A DNA stretch of 64,000 bases from Lysobacteraceae bacterium (GCA_016789405.1 JAEUPQ010000032.1:97076-161075); one strand, 5' to 3'; positions 9,335 through 18,928 are shown, numbered from the stretch's first letter. Numbers and translations: made by a program. The notes: generated by a model from the letters alone, not told the origin.

Positions 9335-10366
9335 TCAATCGTCCTGGCCGTCATCCTCGTTGCGCGGCGCATCCGCCGCGACGAACTGGGAGCGCAGCGC
9401 CGCTTCGAGCTTGATGGCGACGGCCGGGTTGTCCTTCATGTACTGGCGGGCATTTTCCTTGCCCTGACCGATGCGCTCGCCGTCGTAGCTGTACCAGGCG
9501 CCCGACTTTTCGACGATCTTGGCGTCGACGCCCATGTCGATGATCTCGCCCTCGCGACTGATGCCTTCGCCATAGAGGATTTCGGTGACGACCTGCTTGA
9601 ACGGCGGGGCGAGCTTGTTCTTGACGACCTTGATCTTGGTCTGGTTGCCGATGATTTCCTCGCCCTTCTTGATGCTGCCGATGCGACGGATGTCGAGACG
9701 GACCGAGGCGTAGAACTTCAGAGCGTTGCCACCGGTGGTGGTTTCCGGGCTCTGGCCGGGCATCATCACGCCGATCTTCATGCGCAGCTGGTTGATGAAG
9801 ATGACGAGGCAGTTGCTGCGCTTGATGTTGCCGGTGAGCTTGCGCAGGGCCTGGCTCATCAGGCGGGCCTGCAGGCCGGGGAGCTGGTCGCCCATCTCGC
9901 CTTCGATTTCGGCCTTCGGGGTGAGCGCGGCGACCGAGTCGATCACGACCACATCGACGGCGTTGGAGCGCACCAGCATGTCGGCGATTTCAAGCGCCTG
10001 CTCGCCGGTGTCGGGCTGCGACAGCAGCAGGTCGTCGATGTTGACGCCGAGTTTCTGCGCATAGGTCGGGTCGAGCGCGTGCTCGGCGTCGATGAAGGCA
10101 GCGGTGCCGCCGGCCTTCTGGCACTCGGCGATGGCCTGCAGCGTGAGCGTGGTCTTGCCGGAGGATTCCGGACCGTAGATTTCGACGACGCGCCCCTTGG
10201 GCAGGCCGCCGATGCCGAGTGCGATGTCCAGCATCAGCGAACCGGTACCGATGGTCTCGACCACTTCGACCGGGCGATCGCCCATGCGCATGACCGAACC
10301 CTTGCCGAACTGCTTGTCGATCTGGCTCAGTGCGGCGGAAAGGGCGCGCTTCTTGTTCTCGTCCAT
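9335..10366 (-). CDS. recA: Recombinase RecA
   Basis: 343 residues, normal length. Starts [23 protein letters not shown]. Walker [10 protein letters not shown], the L1/L2 region with [23 protein letters not shown], and Walker [10 protein letters not shown] are intact. The C-terminus is acidic (NEDDGQDD), as usual. Forms filaments on single-stranded DNA for homologous recombination and stimulates LexA self-cleavage. Downstream of lexA on the same strand with 159 nt between. No clear copy of the lexA-type SOS palindrome is visible in that gap. Confidence 0.98.
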   Translation of the reverse strand: MDENKKRALSAALSQIDKQFGKGSVMRMGDRPVEVVETIGTGSLMLDIALGIGGLPKGRVVEIYGPESSGKTTLTLQAIAECQKAGGTAAFIDAEHALDPTYAQKLGVNIDDLLLSQPDTGEQALEIADMLVRSNAVDVVVIDSVAALTPKAEIEGEMGDQLPGLQARLMSQALRKLTGNIKRSNCLVIFINQLRMKIGVMMPGQSPETTTGGNALKFYASVRLDIRRIGSIKKGEEIIGNQTKIKVVKNKLAPPFKQVVTEILYGEGISREGEIIDMGVDAKIVEKSGAWYSYDGERIGQGKENARQYMKDNPAVAIKLEAALRSQFVAADAPRNEDDGQDD

Positions 10367-10525
10367 CGTGGAATCCTCGTCAGTGATTGGGTGAATGCTT
10401 GGAGTGGGCGCAGGTTAGGGACTGCCCGTCGCAAAACCTGCGACGCCCTGAAATCTATTTGCGAAACCGTTGGCGAGGGATCGGCGAATGACGCATCAAC
10501 GTGTAGGAATTCCCCACGTCGGTGC

Positions 10526-11170
10526 TCAACGATTCGGCCGCACGAGTCCGCAATACAAGCCTTCGATGCTGAAGTCCTGGTCGGGGAGGACTTCGATCGG
10601 CGCGTGACTGGGATTGCGCGGCAGCAGGCGGATGCGGTCCTTGCCGATCTTCAGCAGCTTGACGGTGATGGCGTCGTCGACCCGGGCCACCACGATCTGC
10701 CCGGAGCGGGCCTCGCTGGTGCGGTAGACCCCGATCAGGTCGCCTTCGAAGATGCCTTCATCGATCATCGAGTCGCCCTGCACCTTGAGCAGGTAGTTCG
10801 GGGCCGGCGAGAACAGGGCGCGATCGAGCAGGATGTAGTCGTCCGAGCGCAGATCGGCACCGATCGGCAGGCCGGCGGCGACGCGGCCGAGCACCGGCAG
10901 GCGCAGGGCCTCATCGGGCAACGCGGGGGCAGGCGGCTGGTCCAGGGCGTCATTGGCGGCCTCATGGACGAGGCGGATACCCCGCGCCTGCCCCGGGATC
11001 CGGCGGATGTAGCCGGCCTGCTCCAGGGCTTCGAGGTGGTACTGCGCGGCGCGGACGCCCTTGAAGCCCATGGCATGGGCGATCTCGGTCTGCGAGGGCG
11101 AGCCGCCGTCGGCGGCCACGCGCTCGGCGATCAGGGCAAGGATGGCTTGCTGGGTATCGGTCAGGTCCAT
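10526..11170 (-). CDS. lexA: SOS repressor LexA
   Basis: 214 residues. N-terminal winged helix (about 1-65) with SQTEIAHAMGFKGVRAAQYHLEAL as recognition region, then the S24 self-cleaving domain. Cleavage site Ala99-Gly100 in RVAAGLPIG, catalytic Ser134 in GDSM and Lys171 in ITVKLL. Represses DNA-damage genes, itself included. A perfect palindromic box lies immediately upstream of the start codon (11173-11191). Confidence 0.97.
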   Translation of the reverse strand: MDLTDTQQAILALIAERVAADGGSPSQTEIAHAMGFKGVRAAQYHLEALEQAGYIRRIPGQARGIRLVHEAANDALDQPPAPALPDEALRLPVLGRVAAGLPIGADLRSDDYILLDRALFSPAPNYLLKVQGDSMIDEGIFEGDLIGVYRTSEARSGQIVVARVDDAITVKLLKIGKDRIRLLPRNPSHAPIEVLPDQDFSIEGLYCGLVRPNR

Positions 11171-11172
11171 GG

Positions 11173-11191
11173 TTAGTAGTAATACTACTAA
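11173..11191 (-). promoter_or_regulatory. LexA box of lexA
   Basis: TTAGTAGTAATACTACTAA, a 19-bp palindrome identical in form to the TTAG-N6-TACTAA-type LexA operator known from Xanthomonas. It starts 3 nt before the lexA start codon, so bound LexA would block its own transcription. Confidence 0.9.
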
Positions 11192-11237
11192 CCACCTTTC
11201 CCGTCAACGATCCTGACACTTCGTGACCACGAGCGCC

Positions 11238-11741
11238 TCAAGGCGAGCCGATCAGTCGATCCAGGCCCTCCAGCGCGGCGGCGACCGTCTGGCGCCGCAC
11301 GGCATCGCGGTCGCCTTCGAACTGGAACAGTTGCGCGTGCGCGTAGCCGCCACGGCGCTTCCAGCCGATCCAGACGGTACCGACCGGCTTGTCGGGTGCA
11401 CCGCCACCAGGACCGGCGATGCCGGTCACCGCGACCGCGATGTTGGCGCCGGCGTGGGTCAGCGCGCCGGACACCATCTCGACGACGGTCTCGCGGCTGA
11501 CCGCGCCGTGGTGTTCGAGGGTTTCGGGACGGACGCCGAGCATGGCCTGCTTGGCTTCGTAGCTGTAGGCGACCATGCCGCAGTCGAACCAGTCGGACGA
11601 GCCGGCGATGTCGGTGACGGTCTTGGCGATCCAGCCGCCGGTGCAGCTTTCGGCGGTGACGAGGCTGAGCCGGGCGGCACGGAAGCGCAGTCCGAGCGCT
11701 TCGGCATGGTCGCGAAGCTCGGCGTCGGTGGGAAAACTCAT
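11238..11741 (-). CDS. CinA-type nicotinamide-nucleotide amidohydrolase
   Basis: 167 residues from ATG 11741; an in-frame TTG 12 nt upstream is the alternative. Stand-alone CinA C-terminal domain (PncC): VTAESCTGGWIAKTVTDIAGSS, then GAVSRETVVEMVSGAL and AVTGIAGPGGG-PDKPVGTVWIG. It deamidates nicotinamide mononucleotide for NAD recycling in the cytosol. Commonly sits before lexA-recA, as here (about 65 nt from the LexA box), and may be SOS-coregulated in some species. Confidence 0.93.
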   Translation of the reverse strand: MSFPTDAELRDHAEALGLRFRAARLSLVTAESCTGGWIAKTVTDIAGSSDWFDCGMVAYSYEAKQAMLGVRPETLEHHGAVSRETVVEMVSGALTHAGANIAVAVTGIAGPGGGAPDKPVGTVWIGWKRRGGYAHAQLFQFEGDRDAVRRQTVAAALEGLDRLIGSP

Positions 11742-11813
11742 GCGGTGGTCCAACTCGGTCGGCGCGGGTGCGCGCCCGGTGCCGGCATCATACCGATGGC
11801 GCCGGCCGCACAG

Positions 11814-11842
11814 GCAACGGCCCGCGCGAGGCGGGCCGTTGC
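11814..11842. terminator. Hairpin terminator between cinA and the heme lipoprotein gene
   Basis: GCAACGGCCCGC (11814-11825) pairs with GCGGGCCGTTGC (11831-11842) over a 5-nt loop. It lies downstream of the minus-strand heme lipoprotein gene. No long T run. Confidence 0.6.
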
Positions 11843-11874
11843 GATGCTGCTGCGGATGGCGGTCGCGCCTGCCC

Positions 11875-13374
11875 TTACTTCTTCTCAGGCGCTGCCGGGG
11901 CCGGGGCTGCGGGTGCAGCAGGTGCGGCGGCGGCGGGCAGCGTCCTTGGCGGGATGATGCAGTTCTTGCCGCTGTCGTCGCTGGTGAACAGGCTGGTGCA
12001 GATGTGGCTCACGTTCAGCGGCTTGGCGGTGTCGAAATTGTGGCAACCGAAGCAGTTGGGGATGTACGAGGAATCGCCCTGCTGGAAGGTCTCCATGCTC
12101 ATGTTCGCCAGTTCCAGCGAACCGCGCTGCGGGCTGTTCGGGTCACCAGGCACCACCGACCCGTTGGACATGTGCGGCACCGGCGCATTGCCGGACGAAG
12201 CACCGCCCTTGGTCCAGATGCCGCCGATCATCTCGTAGTTCTTCCAGATCGCCATCGGATCGGTGTCCGGTAACACGGTCAGCATGCCCTTCGGACCGAC
12301 CAGCTGTTCGTTGAGCTGGGTGATCGCCGCGAAGTTCGACTGGTTGTTGTTGCCGTTGACCGACTCACCCTGCTGGTTGCCCCACGCGTACTGGCGACAC
12401 ACGTTGTTCGGCGTGCCGGTCAGCGGCTGCGGATCCTGCTGCTGGTTCGGCGTGTTGAACTTGAAGCTGCTGCAGTTGGCGCTCGGCTGACCCGAGGTCT
12501 TCTGCGGGTTCTGCGTGAGGCAGTTGGCCGCGTCCGCGCTGGTGAAGGACCAGCCGGACGTCGGCATGGCACTGGTTCCATCGCACAGGGGCGCATTCGT
12601 CTTGTGTTCGAAGGTGGCCCAGATCATCTCGGGATGGTTCTGGGTCCAGTTGGCGATGTGGAAGCCGACCATGCCCAGCGTCACCTGCTGCTTCGTGCCG
12701 GGCAGCGTGGCCTGCATCGAGTAGTAGGTCGGATCGGGTTGCGGCAGGACCTTCCAGGCCACCTTGATCTCGAACGTGCCCCAGGCGAAGCCTTCCTGGG
12801 TGGAGTCGCACATCGCCTTCGAATACCAGGTGTTGTAGAGCAGGATGTTGCCGTTCTGGTCGTAGAGGGCGTTGCCGTCCGCCTGCGAGTCCTCGAAACC
12901 CTGCGGCTTGTCGTCGCGGATGTCGAGCATCAGCGCCGCCTTGGCCTGGCCCATCAGCGCGGGAAGCGAACACTGTCCGTTCTTGACCTTCGGGTTGTGC
13001 AGTCGATTGGTCTCGAACACCCGGTTGGCGCCCGTCGACGGATCGCTCGCCGGCGACACCTGGGCGAGGAACCACTGCCACGAGAACTGGTAGAAGTCGC
13101 AGAAGGTCTCGGCCGTCGGGACCTCCGCCGGCGGATTCGGGCTGGTGATCCAGCTCTGGCTGGCCTGGCAGATCGACGCGGCCTCGGGCTTGGCGACTGC
13201 AGCGACTTCGGGCTTGGCGGCCGGTGCGGCCTCTTCCTGCTTGGAACCGCAACCGGTCAACGCCAGCGCGAGCGCGACGGTGGTGGCGAGCGCATGTGGT
13301 GCGTAGCGGACGCGCGACACGCGCCGTGCGGACGCGTGCGCGGACGACGACTTGGACATCGACGGCTTGGACAT
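11875..13374 (-). CDS. Outer lipoprotein with a single c-type heme site
   Basis: 499 residues. After a basic leader the signal segment ends in a lipobox LTGC near residue 41, then an Ala/Lys/Pro linker. A large soluble domain rich in Trp, Asn and Gln follows, with many Cys. One CXXCH motif (CFGCH, about 441-445) marks covalent heme c attachment, and a Pro/Ala tail ends the protein. No close family is recognised. Likely a periplasmic or surface redox lipoprotein. Transcribed alone, with a hairpin after it. Confidence 0.75.
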   Translation of the reverse strand: MSKPSMSKSSSAHASARRVSRVRYAPHALATTVALALALTGCGSKQEEAAPAAKPEVAAVAKPEAASICQASQSWITSPNPPAEVPTAETFCDFYQFSWQWFLAQVSPASDPSTGANRVFETNRLHNPKVKNGQCSLPALMGQAKAALMLDIRDDKPQGFEDSQADGNALYDQNGNILLYNTWYSKAMCDSTQEGFAWGTFEIKVAWKVLPQPDPTYYSMQATLPGTKQQVTLGMVGFHIANWTQNHPEMIWATFEHKTNAPLCDGTSAMPTSGWSFTSADAANCLTQNPQKTSGQPSANCSSFKFNTPNQQQDPQPLTGTPNNVCRQYAWGNQQGESVNGNNNQSNFAAITQLNEQLVGPKGMLTVLPDTDPMAIWKNYEMIGGIWTKGGASSGNAPVPHMSNGSVVPGDPNSPQRGSLELANMSMETFQQGDSSYIPNCFGCHNFDTAKPLNVSHICTSLFTSDDSGKNCIIPPRTLPAAAAPAAPAAPAPAAPEKK

Positions 13375-13554
13375 CGAACGTTCTCCCTGGCTGATACCTG
13401 ACGTTGCGGAACGCCGGTGCCCGGCGTTTCCTCCTCATCGAGTGCACGCGGCGCGATGCGCGGCGTCACCGGATCCCTGCGATGGCCGCATCCGGCGGCG
13501 CATCCCCGCGGCGAGGATGCGCGTACCGCCGGAATCGCGCAACCTGCAAAAACA

Positions 13555-13578
13555 GACGGCCCGCAGGTGCGGGCCGTC
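13555..13578 (-). terminator. Terminator of the TonB receptor gene
   Basis: GACGGCCCGC (13555-13564) pairs with GCGGGCCGTC (13569-13578) with loop AGGT. On the minus strand it is followed by TGTTTTTGC. It lies 117 nt beyond the receptor stop codon. Confidence 0.8.
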
Positions 13579-13694
13579 CAGGTCGCGATACAGCATCGAT
13601 GCGGAATCAGGTCGGGATCAGAACGGTCCCGGCATGGTGCCGATGCGGGATCAACCCCGGATCGGCACCGGATCCGATCCGCATCGAATGCGGA

Positions 13695-16217
13695 TCAGTA
13701 GCGCATGCGGAAGGTCACGCCGTAGGTGCGCGGCGAACCGAGGAACGCGTTCCACGAACCGGTCTGCAGCGGTGCGTCGAAGGCCACCTGCATGTACTCG
13801 GCATCGGTCAGGTTCTGGCCCCACAGTTCGACGTCCCAGCGGCCATCCTGGCGACCCAGCACGAAGCGGGCGTTGACCAGGGTGTAGGCGTCCTGTTCCT
13901 TCTGCGGATCGAGGTCGGAACCGGTGTTGTAATCCGACATGTACTTGGCGCCGATCGTGGCACGGGCTTCGAGGCTGCTGCCCAGTTCCCACTCGTAGCC
14001 GACCGAGCCGGTGAGCGACCACTTCGGTGCGAAGCTGGCGCGGCTGCCGGGCAGCAGCGCGAGATCGGCATCGGGCAGCGGATCGTCGCCGTACTTGGTG
14101 TCCGCATAGGTCAGGCCGGACTGGACCATCCAGCCGCCGGTCTTCCACAGCAATTCCGCGTCCAGGCCCTGCGAGGTGACCTTCGGGATCGAGCGGACCA
14201 CGAAGCTGGTGCCGAGGAAGCTGTTGAGCTGGAAGTCGCTGTATTCCTGGTGGAACAGGGTCGCGTTCAGCAGCAGGTTGCCGCCCATCCACGTCGTCTT
14301 GGCGCCCAGCTCGTAGCTGTCGACGAACTCACCCGCGAACGAGGTGTCGTCGACCGGCACGATGCCCGAGGTGCCGCTGGACAGGCCGTTGTTGGACTGC
14401 ACGCGGTCGAGGTTGAAGCCGCCGGCCTTGTAGCCGCGCGCCGCCGAGAAGTAGCCCATCACGTGTTCGTTGAAGCGGTAGGCCGCCTTGATCGTGCCCG
14501 ACCATTCCTTCTCGTCGCGGTCCTGCTCGGTCACGCGACCGTTGTGGCGCACGTTGGTCCACGGCAGGCAGGCGAAGCCCACCACCTGCGGCGCTGCCGC
14601 CGAGGCCTGGGCCACGGTCAGGCCGCGCGCGACCAGTGCCGCGACGACCTGGGCCGGATTGGTCAGCATCGCACCGCAGCCGAGACCGCCGTTCGGGTTG
14701 CTGTAGCGCGACTCCAGCTCCTTGCTCTCGCGGGTGTAGCGCAGGCCGAAGGTCAGGTCGAAGGCATCCGTGACGTGCCAGGTGTTGTTGGTGAACACCG
14801 CGAAGCTCTTCGCTTCCTGCCGGTACTGGTCGGACGCGGCGTGACCGGCGAACACGGTGCCGAACGGACGGCCGGACGCCTGCGACAGGAACAGCGGCGC
14901 GGTCGGGCTGGTGGCGAGCGCCGGGTTGATGCGCGACAGGAGCGCGATCGACAGGTAGGGCTCGTAGGCCGCGCCGATGCGGTAGGCCTCGTTGCGGTCG
15001 AGCGATTCGTCGGAATAGAACACGCCGAACAGCCAATCCAGCTTCTCGGTCGAGCCGGCCAGGCGGATTTCCTGGCTGAAGGTCTCGAACTGCGAGTAGT
15101 TGTCCGACTTCTGCGGATTGCGATACAGCAGGTCTGCGGTGCTGAAGTCGAAGTCCAGGCCGTTGACCGAATCCCACTCGCGCTGCGCGGTGATCGAGGT
15201 CAGCGTCGCATTGCCGAACCAGCCGGTGTCCCAATCGATCTGCAGCGAGTGTCCCGTGTCGCCGATGTACTGGGCCGTGCTGCGATTGCTCCACGCACGA
15301 CGGGCGTAGGGATCGGCAACGGGCGCGACGCCGGTGTCACCGGGAACGGGCGTCAGCGCATCGAGGATGGCGGCCGTCGGGCCGCGCACGATGGTGGCGC
15401 CGGTGCAGCAGTTTTCGTCGCGGTCCGACTCGTCGTAGGTGAACAGGATATCCAGCGTGTCGGTCGGTTCGATGAGGAACTGCGCACGGAAGGTGTGGTA
15501 GTTCTGGTCGTAGTCCTCGCGGTCGAAGCGCGGACCGCTGCCCGTGTTCACGTCCATGAAACCGTCGCGCTTGCGCATGGCGCCGAACACGCGGAACGCG
15601 GCGATGTCACCCATGCCCTGGCTGTACGAGAGGGACCCGCCCAGCGCGCCGTAGTTGCCGACGGTCACCTCGCCCTCCAGGGTCTGCTGGTAGGTCGGGC
15701 GCTTGGTGACGACGTTGATGACGCCGGCCGAGGTGTTCTTGCCGAACAGGGTGCCCTGCGGGCCCTTCAGCACTTCGATGCGTTCAAGCTCGCCGAGGTC
15801 GCCGAAGCCGACACCGTTGCGAGGACGGTAGACGCCGTCGATCACCACGCCGACGGAGGATTCCAGGCCGGCGTTGTCACCGACCGTGCCGATGCCGCGG
15901 ATGCGGGCGGTGGTCAGTGCTTCGCTCTGGGTACTGGTCACGGTGAGGCCGGGCACCAGTACCTGCAGGTCCTTGACGTCGCGGACACCTGCGTCGTTCA
16001 GCATTTCCGACGACAGCGCGGTGACCACCACGGGAACGTCCTGCAGCGCTTCTTCGCGCTTCTGCGCGGTCACGACGATCTTGTCGAGCGTCCCGGCTTC
16101 AGGATCCTCGCCGGCGCCGGCGTCCTGTGCCAGCACGATGGGCGCGTGGGCGGCGCCCATCAGCGCCAGAACGAGCGCGTGGGCGAGTCGATTGCGTTGC
16201 GGTGCACGGTGAGCCAT
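13695..16217 (-). CDS. TonB-dependent outer-membrane receptor
   Basis: 840 residues. Signal peptide to about residue 30 (ending PIVLAQ), TonB-box-like region LDKIVVTAQKREE (44-56), plug domain with DVPVVVTALS, then VLKGPQGTLFGKNTSAGVINVVTKRP, the plug signature. A 22-strand barrel follows, ending with an aromatic last strand (GVTFRMRY). Imports a ligand across the outer membrane using TonB energy. Of the broad IroN/FecA or carbohydrate-uptake type common in xanthomonads; ligand unknown. No regulator or inner-membrane permease is adjacent. Confidence 0.92.
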   Translation of the reverse strand: MAHRAPQRNRLAHALVLALMGAAHAPIVLAQDAGAGEDPEAGTLDKIVVTAQKREEALQDVPVVVTALSSEMLNDAGVRDVKDLQVLVPGLTVTSTQSEALTTARIRGIGTVGDNAGLESSVGVVIDGVYRPRNGVGFGDLGELERIEVLKGPQGTLFGKNTSAGVINVVTKRPTYQQTLEGEVTVGNYGALGGSLSYSQGMGDIAAFRVFGAMRKRDGFMDVNTGSGPRFDREDYDQNYHTFRAQFLIEPTDTLDILFTYDESDRDENCCTGATIVRGPTAAILDALTPVPGDTGVAPVADPYARRAWSNRSTAQYIGDTGHSLQIDWDTGWFGNATLTSITAQREWDSVNGLDFDFSTADLLYRNPQKSDNYSQFETFSQEIRLAGSTEKLDWLFGVFYSDESLDRNEAYRIGAAYEPYLSIALLSRINPALATSPTAPLFLSQASGRPFGTVFAGHAASDQYRQEAKSFAVFTNNTWHVTDAFDLTFGLRYTRESKELESRYSNPNGGLGCGAMLTNPAQVVAALVARGLTVAQASAAAPQVVGFACLPWTNVRHNGRVTEQDRDEKEWSGTIKAAYRFNEHVMGYFSAARGYKAGGFNLDRVQSNNGLSSGTSGIVPVDDTSFAGEFVDSYELGAKTTWMGGNLLLNATLFHQEYSDFQLNSFLGTSFVVRSIPKVTSQGLDAELLWKTGGWMVQSGLTYADTKYGDDPLPDADLALLPGSRASFAPKWSLTGSVGYEWELGSSLEARATIGAKYMSDYNTGSDLDPQKEQDAYTLVNARFVLGRQDGRWDVELWGQNLTDAEYMQVAFDAPLQTGSWNAFLGSPRTYGVTFRMRY

Positions 16218-17065
16218 GAGATCCCCTCTTACCTTGTCGTTATATGTGGTGACGATCCGTCCCCGCGACTGCCGTGGCCCTCATGGCCTTCCGGCAGGGG
16301 CGTCGTTGCGAGCCCCGCCGTCCCGGCCTGAAAACACCTGGCCTCGTACAACCCGACCCCATGGAAGCCGATGCCTCGTCGCACCGGTCTCCGACCGCCG
16401 CGGAGCGACCGTGAGGCGACGGTAGCACAGGAAACGTGACCTGTGACCATGGCCTCCGGCACGTACGCACGCGTTGCAGTGCAGCACGGACGCAGGCATG
16501 CGCTGGCATACTGTGCGGCCGTCTCCGGCGCCCTGCCGGACCGTTCGAGCCGACCTTGTCCCCGCCGCCTTCCGTGTCCGAATCCACGCCTTCTTCCCGC
16601 GCGTCCGCCGAGCAGCATACCCCCCTGATGCGACAGTAAGAGCGTGTGGCATATTGCGCTAAGATAACAAATATAAATCAATTAGTTATAAATACTCAAA
16701 AGAGGGCGAGATAGATTTGGCTACGAATTGGCTACGATTTTTTGAGCCCAAAAGCCGTTGTCTCTTGCCCTAAAAAACCGGCTCGCACGCGAGGGGATTT
16801 CTTCGCGGTTGATGAAGACATGAATCACGCAGACGGGCTGCAAACCAATCGCTTCGCTGTTGTCCGAAAGCAGCACTTTCCATGCGCATCTACGCTCGCA
16901 TTTCTCAATCGTGAGCAGTGGGTTTCGCAGCACGCAGTAGATCAACATTGCAGTCCATGGAAGGGCTTTGCGACTGTCAAACGTAACGCGTTTCGTTGAG
17001 TGCGAAATGCGTATCAGATTTCCTCTGTTTACAATGGCGCTTTAGAAAAAGAGGATGCAAATAGG
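16218..17065. other. Gene-free transition, probable left edge of the mobile element
   Basis: About 850 nt with no supported gene. The first part is the GC-rich promoter region of the TonB receptor. From about 16640 the base composition falls sharply (AT-rich runs near 16660-16700). At 16717-16737 TTGGCTACGA occurs twice in tandem with an 11-bp period. No integrase, tRNA or matching right-end copy was found. Confidence 0.45.
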
Positions 17066-17845
17066 ATGAGCAGCAGCTTTTACAGGGACGTGGCGGCGAT
17101 GGTTGCAGAAGCGATTGAGAGCCTAGTGACCTACGAGCGTGGCACTGGGGAAAGTGGAGCCTCTGAAGCGTTCAAGTCCATCAAGAACGCCGGCCACGCA
17201 TTTCTTGATGGGGACAAGCTCAAGCCCTTGATCCAAGACACTGTGGGAATACGCCACGAGCGCGAAGTGACGAATGCGGCCCTTACCGCAGCTGGCTTTA
17301 GCACGTTGACCAAGGCACCGACCAGCCACAACGCACCCCTTCATAACGCGCTTGCGACTCTGAGGACGCACGTCGACCGCTTACTTGAGCAGGCTGAAGC
17401 AGCCGAGGCCACGGGCCCGCACGCCAGAAGCGGAACGAAAAGTCTGTCGGCTGCTTTTATCTCCGAAAACCGCATCGACGCCCTTCGGCAACTCCAGGGC
17501 ACGCACCTAGATCCCAGAAAACTGATTCGTCTGCTAGAAGAGATAAATCTCGCATTTGAGAATGAATGCTACATGGCCACCGCAGCCCTGACCCGGGCTG
17601 TGATGGATCATATCCCTCCGGTCTTCGGCTCTGCTTCATTCGTGCAGTTCGCCGCAAGCTCTCCCAAGTCGATCAAGCAGGCGATGGAGAACTTGCAAGA
17701 GTCGTTGAGGAAGATCGCGGACGCACACCTGCATTCTCCGATGCAAGCGCGGGAAGTTATTCCTGAGCGTCAACAGGTGGTCGGATTTCAAGGCGCCGTC
17801 GATGTCCTCGTGGGTGAAGTCATCCGCAAACTGTCGTCCAACTAA
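17066..17845 (+). CDS. Hypothetical protein, mostly helical
   Basis: 259 residues from ATG 17066; GTG 17000 is in frame but lacks a ribosome site. No signal or membrane segment. The C-terminal half (LIRLLEEINLAFENECYMATAALTRAVMDHIPPVFG) is a helical bundle with a buried ATAALTRAVMDHIP pattern, reminiscent of helical C-terminal domains in abortive-infection or DUF4145-type proteins. No function can be assigned. First gene of the AT-richer region; its last 26 nt overlap the convergent peptidase gene. Confidence 0.65.
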   Translation: MSSSFYRDVAAMVAEAIESLVTYERGTGESGASEAFKSIKNAGHAFLDGDKLKPLIQDTVGIRHEREVTNAALTAAGFSTLTKAPTSHNAPLHNALATLRTHVDRLLEQAEAAEATGPHARSGTKSLSAAFISENRIDALRQLQGTHLDPRKLIRLLEEINLAFENECYMATAALTRAVMDHIPPVFGSASFVQFAASSPKSIKQAMENLQESLRKIADAHLHSPMQAREVIPERQQVVGFQGAVDVLVGEVIRKLSSN

Positions 17846-18662
17846 AAAGTTTCGGATCGAACGACCAGTCGCGCCATGCTGGCGACATCGCCCAGTCGGA
17901 TTCCCACCACTTCAAGACCAACCCGCAGCCGTGCATCGACTCCTGGGAAGTCGGGCAGAGCCACGCGTATCGCTCCCCTTCCCAAGCGGTCGGCACCGAA
18001 CGCCAACGGTCCAACTCCAACCCAAAGCCTACTTCCCGGGCCGCTACGCGCCCGTCGGTGCGGCGCCGCTCACGGATGGCCATCCGGCAGTCGTTCCTCA
18101 GCTCAACGTGCGGCAAGTCCTTGAACGTCGTCCAATGCCCGCCCCAACGCAATCCCGCTTTCGTCGCGAGCTCGCCATAACGCTCGTAGCCTCGGCGGAC
18201 CCATTCGTCGTTGATATCCCAAGTCGCCTGCCCACGCTTGAACACCGCGCTGTCGGCAGCGAGTCCATAGTTGTGGCAGGAGCGGCCCGGACCGACTTGG
18301 GTGACACCCTGCCCGGTCGCCAGCAGTTCTGCTTGGCGCTTTTCTGAACGGTGGCCCTCGACCAGGCGAACGTCGTAGCCCTCGCGCCTGAGCTGAGCGT
18401 AGATGTTTTCAAGCTTAGCCTTCAGCAGCGGATCCATACCGACCCACGCACCTTTCGGGATGCGGCGGTGAAACAAGCGCGAGATCAGAGAACGCTTGGC
18501 CGGCGCGACGTCGTGGGCATGGGGCTCTTCAGGCGCGCCGATGTCCGCGTCGAGCGGGTGCACGGCCGACGGTGGATTCTGGATGTAGGGGAATTCTTGA
18601 GCCTGCGCAACGTGGGCGGTCAAGGCGAGCGATGCGACCAACGCGATCGACTTTACGAGCAT
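17820..18662 (-). CDS. Secreted M15-family peptidoglycan peptidase
   Basis: 280 residues with a signal peptide cut near HVAQA|QEF. The middle domain (about 75-190) is an M15 D-Ala-D-Ala/L-Ala-D-Glu peptidase: zinc ligands H130 and D137 in SCHNYGLAADSAV and H185 with E187 in PHVEL. YDVRLVEGHRSEKRQAELLATG precedes them, as in VanY and phage endolysins. The last 90 residues are Trp-rich and may bind the wall. Could open peptidoglycan for the transfer apparatus or act as lysin. Preceded by an operator-promoter of the element family (18714-18762). Confidence 0.85.
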   Translation of the reverse strand: MLVKSIALVASLALTAHVAQAQEFPYIQNPPSAVHPLDADIGAPEEPHAHDVAPAKRSLISRLFHRRIPKGAWVGMDPLLKAKLENIYAQLRREGYDVRLVEGHRSEKRQAELLATGQGVTQVGPGRSCHNYGLAADSAVFKRGQATWDINDEWVRRGYERYGELATKAGLRWGGHWTTFKDLPHVELRNDCRMAIRERRRTDGRVAAREVGFGLELDRWRSVPTAWEGERYAWLCPTSQESMHGCGLVLKWWESDWAMSPAWRDWSFDPKLFSWTTVCG

Positions 18663-18713
18663 GGTTCCTCCTTCTGGCGTTCGTTCCGCCGTGGGTGCGG
18701 CGGAATTCTTTTT

Positions 18714-18762
18714 GGGTAGGTGCGCCTACCCTCGATCGAACCTGAATTGGAGGAATGCGCAA
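18714..18762 (-). promoter_or_regulatory. Element promoter and palindromic operator (copy A)
   Basis: Minus-strand -35 TTGCGC at 18762-18757, 16-bp spacer, weak -10 TTCGAT at 18740-18735. The perfect palindrome GGGTAGGTGCGCCTACCC (18714-18731) would lie over the start of transcription. It feeds the M15 peptidase gene and shares its layout with sites at 32661, 35102 and 38067. Confidence 0.6.
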
Positions 18763-18854
18763 GTGGGCTTGCGCTCGCGCGCTCGCGCGTTAAAACGAGA
18801 GTGGCGCCGGGTGCCCCTCCTTCCTCGGCGTCGGCGGGCCTTGGGTAGGCCCAC

Positions 18855-18883
18855 CCCCCGGCGGGCAACTGCCGGGGGTTTTT
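18855..18883 (+). terminator. Plus-strand terminator upstream of the adhesin gene
   Basis: CCCCCGGC (18855-18862), 8-nt loop, GCCGGGGG (18871-18878), then TTTTT. No plus-strand gene ends here. It may end a short transcript from the 18.74-18.85 kb interval or act as an insulator or attenuator before the adhesin gene. Confidence 0.65.
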
Positions 18884-18900
18884 AGTTCCTGATGGAGGGG

Positions 18901-18928
18901 TTGCGCGTTCTTCGCGCTGATCTATTGG
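18901..18928 (+). promoter_or_regulatory. Element-type promoter of the adhesin gene
   Basis: TTGCGC (18901-18906), 16-bp spacer, TATTGG (18923-18928). The same -35, spacing and -10 occur on the minus strand at 35130-35157. GGGGAACCCC follows at 18931-18940. The adhesin start codon is at 18960. Confidence 0.6.

Noticed and set aside
9269..11176. 635-codon plus-strand open frame across recA and lexA
   Set aside because: Antisense shadow of two certain genes in GC-rich DNA; translation is low-complexity and has no domain.
13580..13690. Repeated GCGGATC-like words after the TonB receptor as iterons or att sites
   Set aside because: Imperfect, irregular spacing and inside the 3' flank of the receptor transcript; no replication gene is near.
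13404..16331. 975-codon plus-strand open frame opposite the TonB receptor
   Set aside because: The minus-strand receptor has signal peptide, plug and barrel motifs; the plus frame is a codon-bias shadow.
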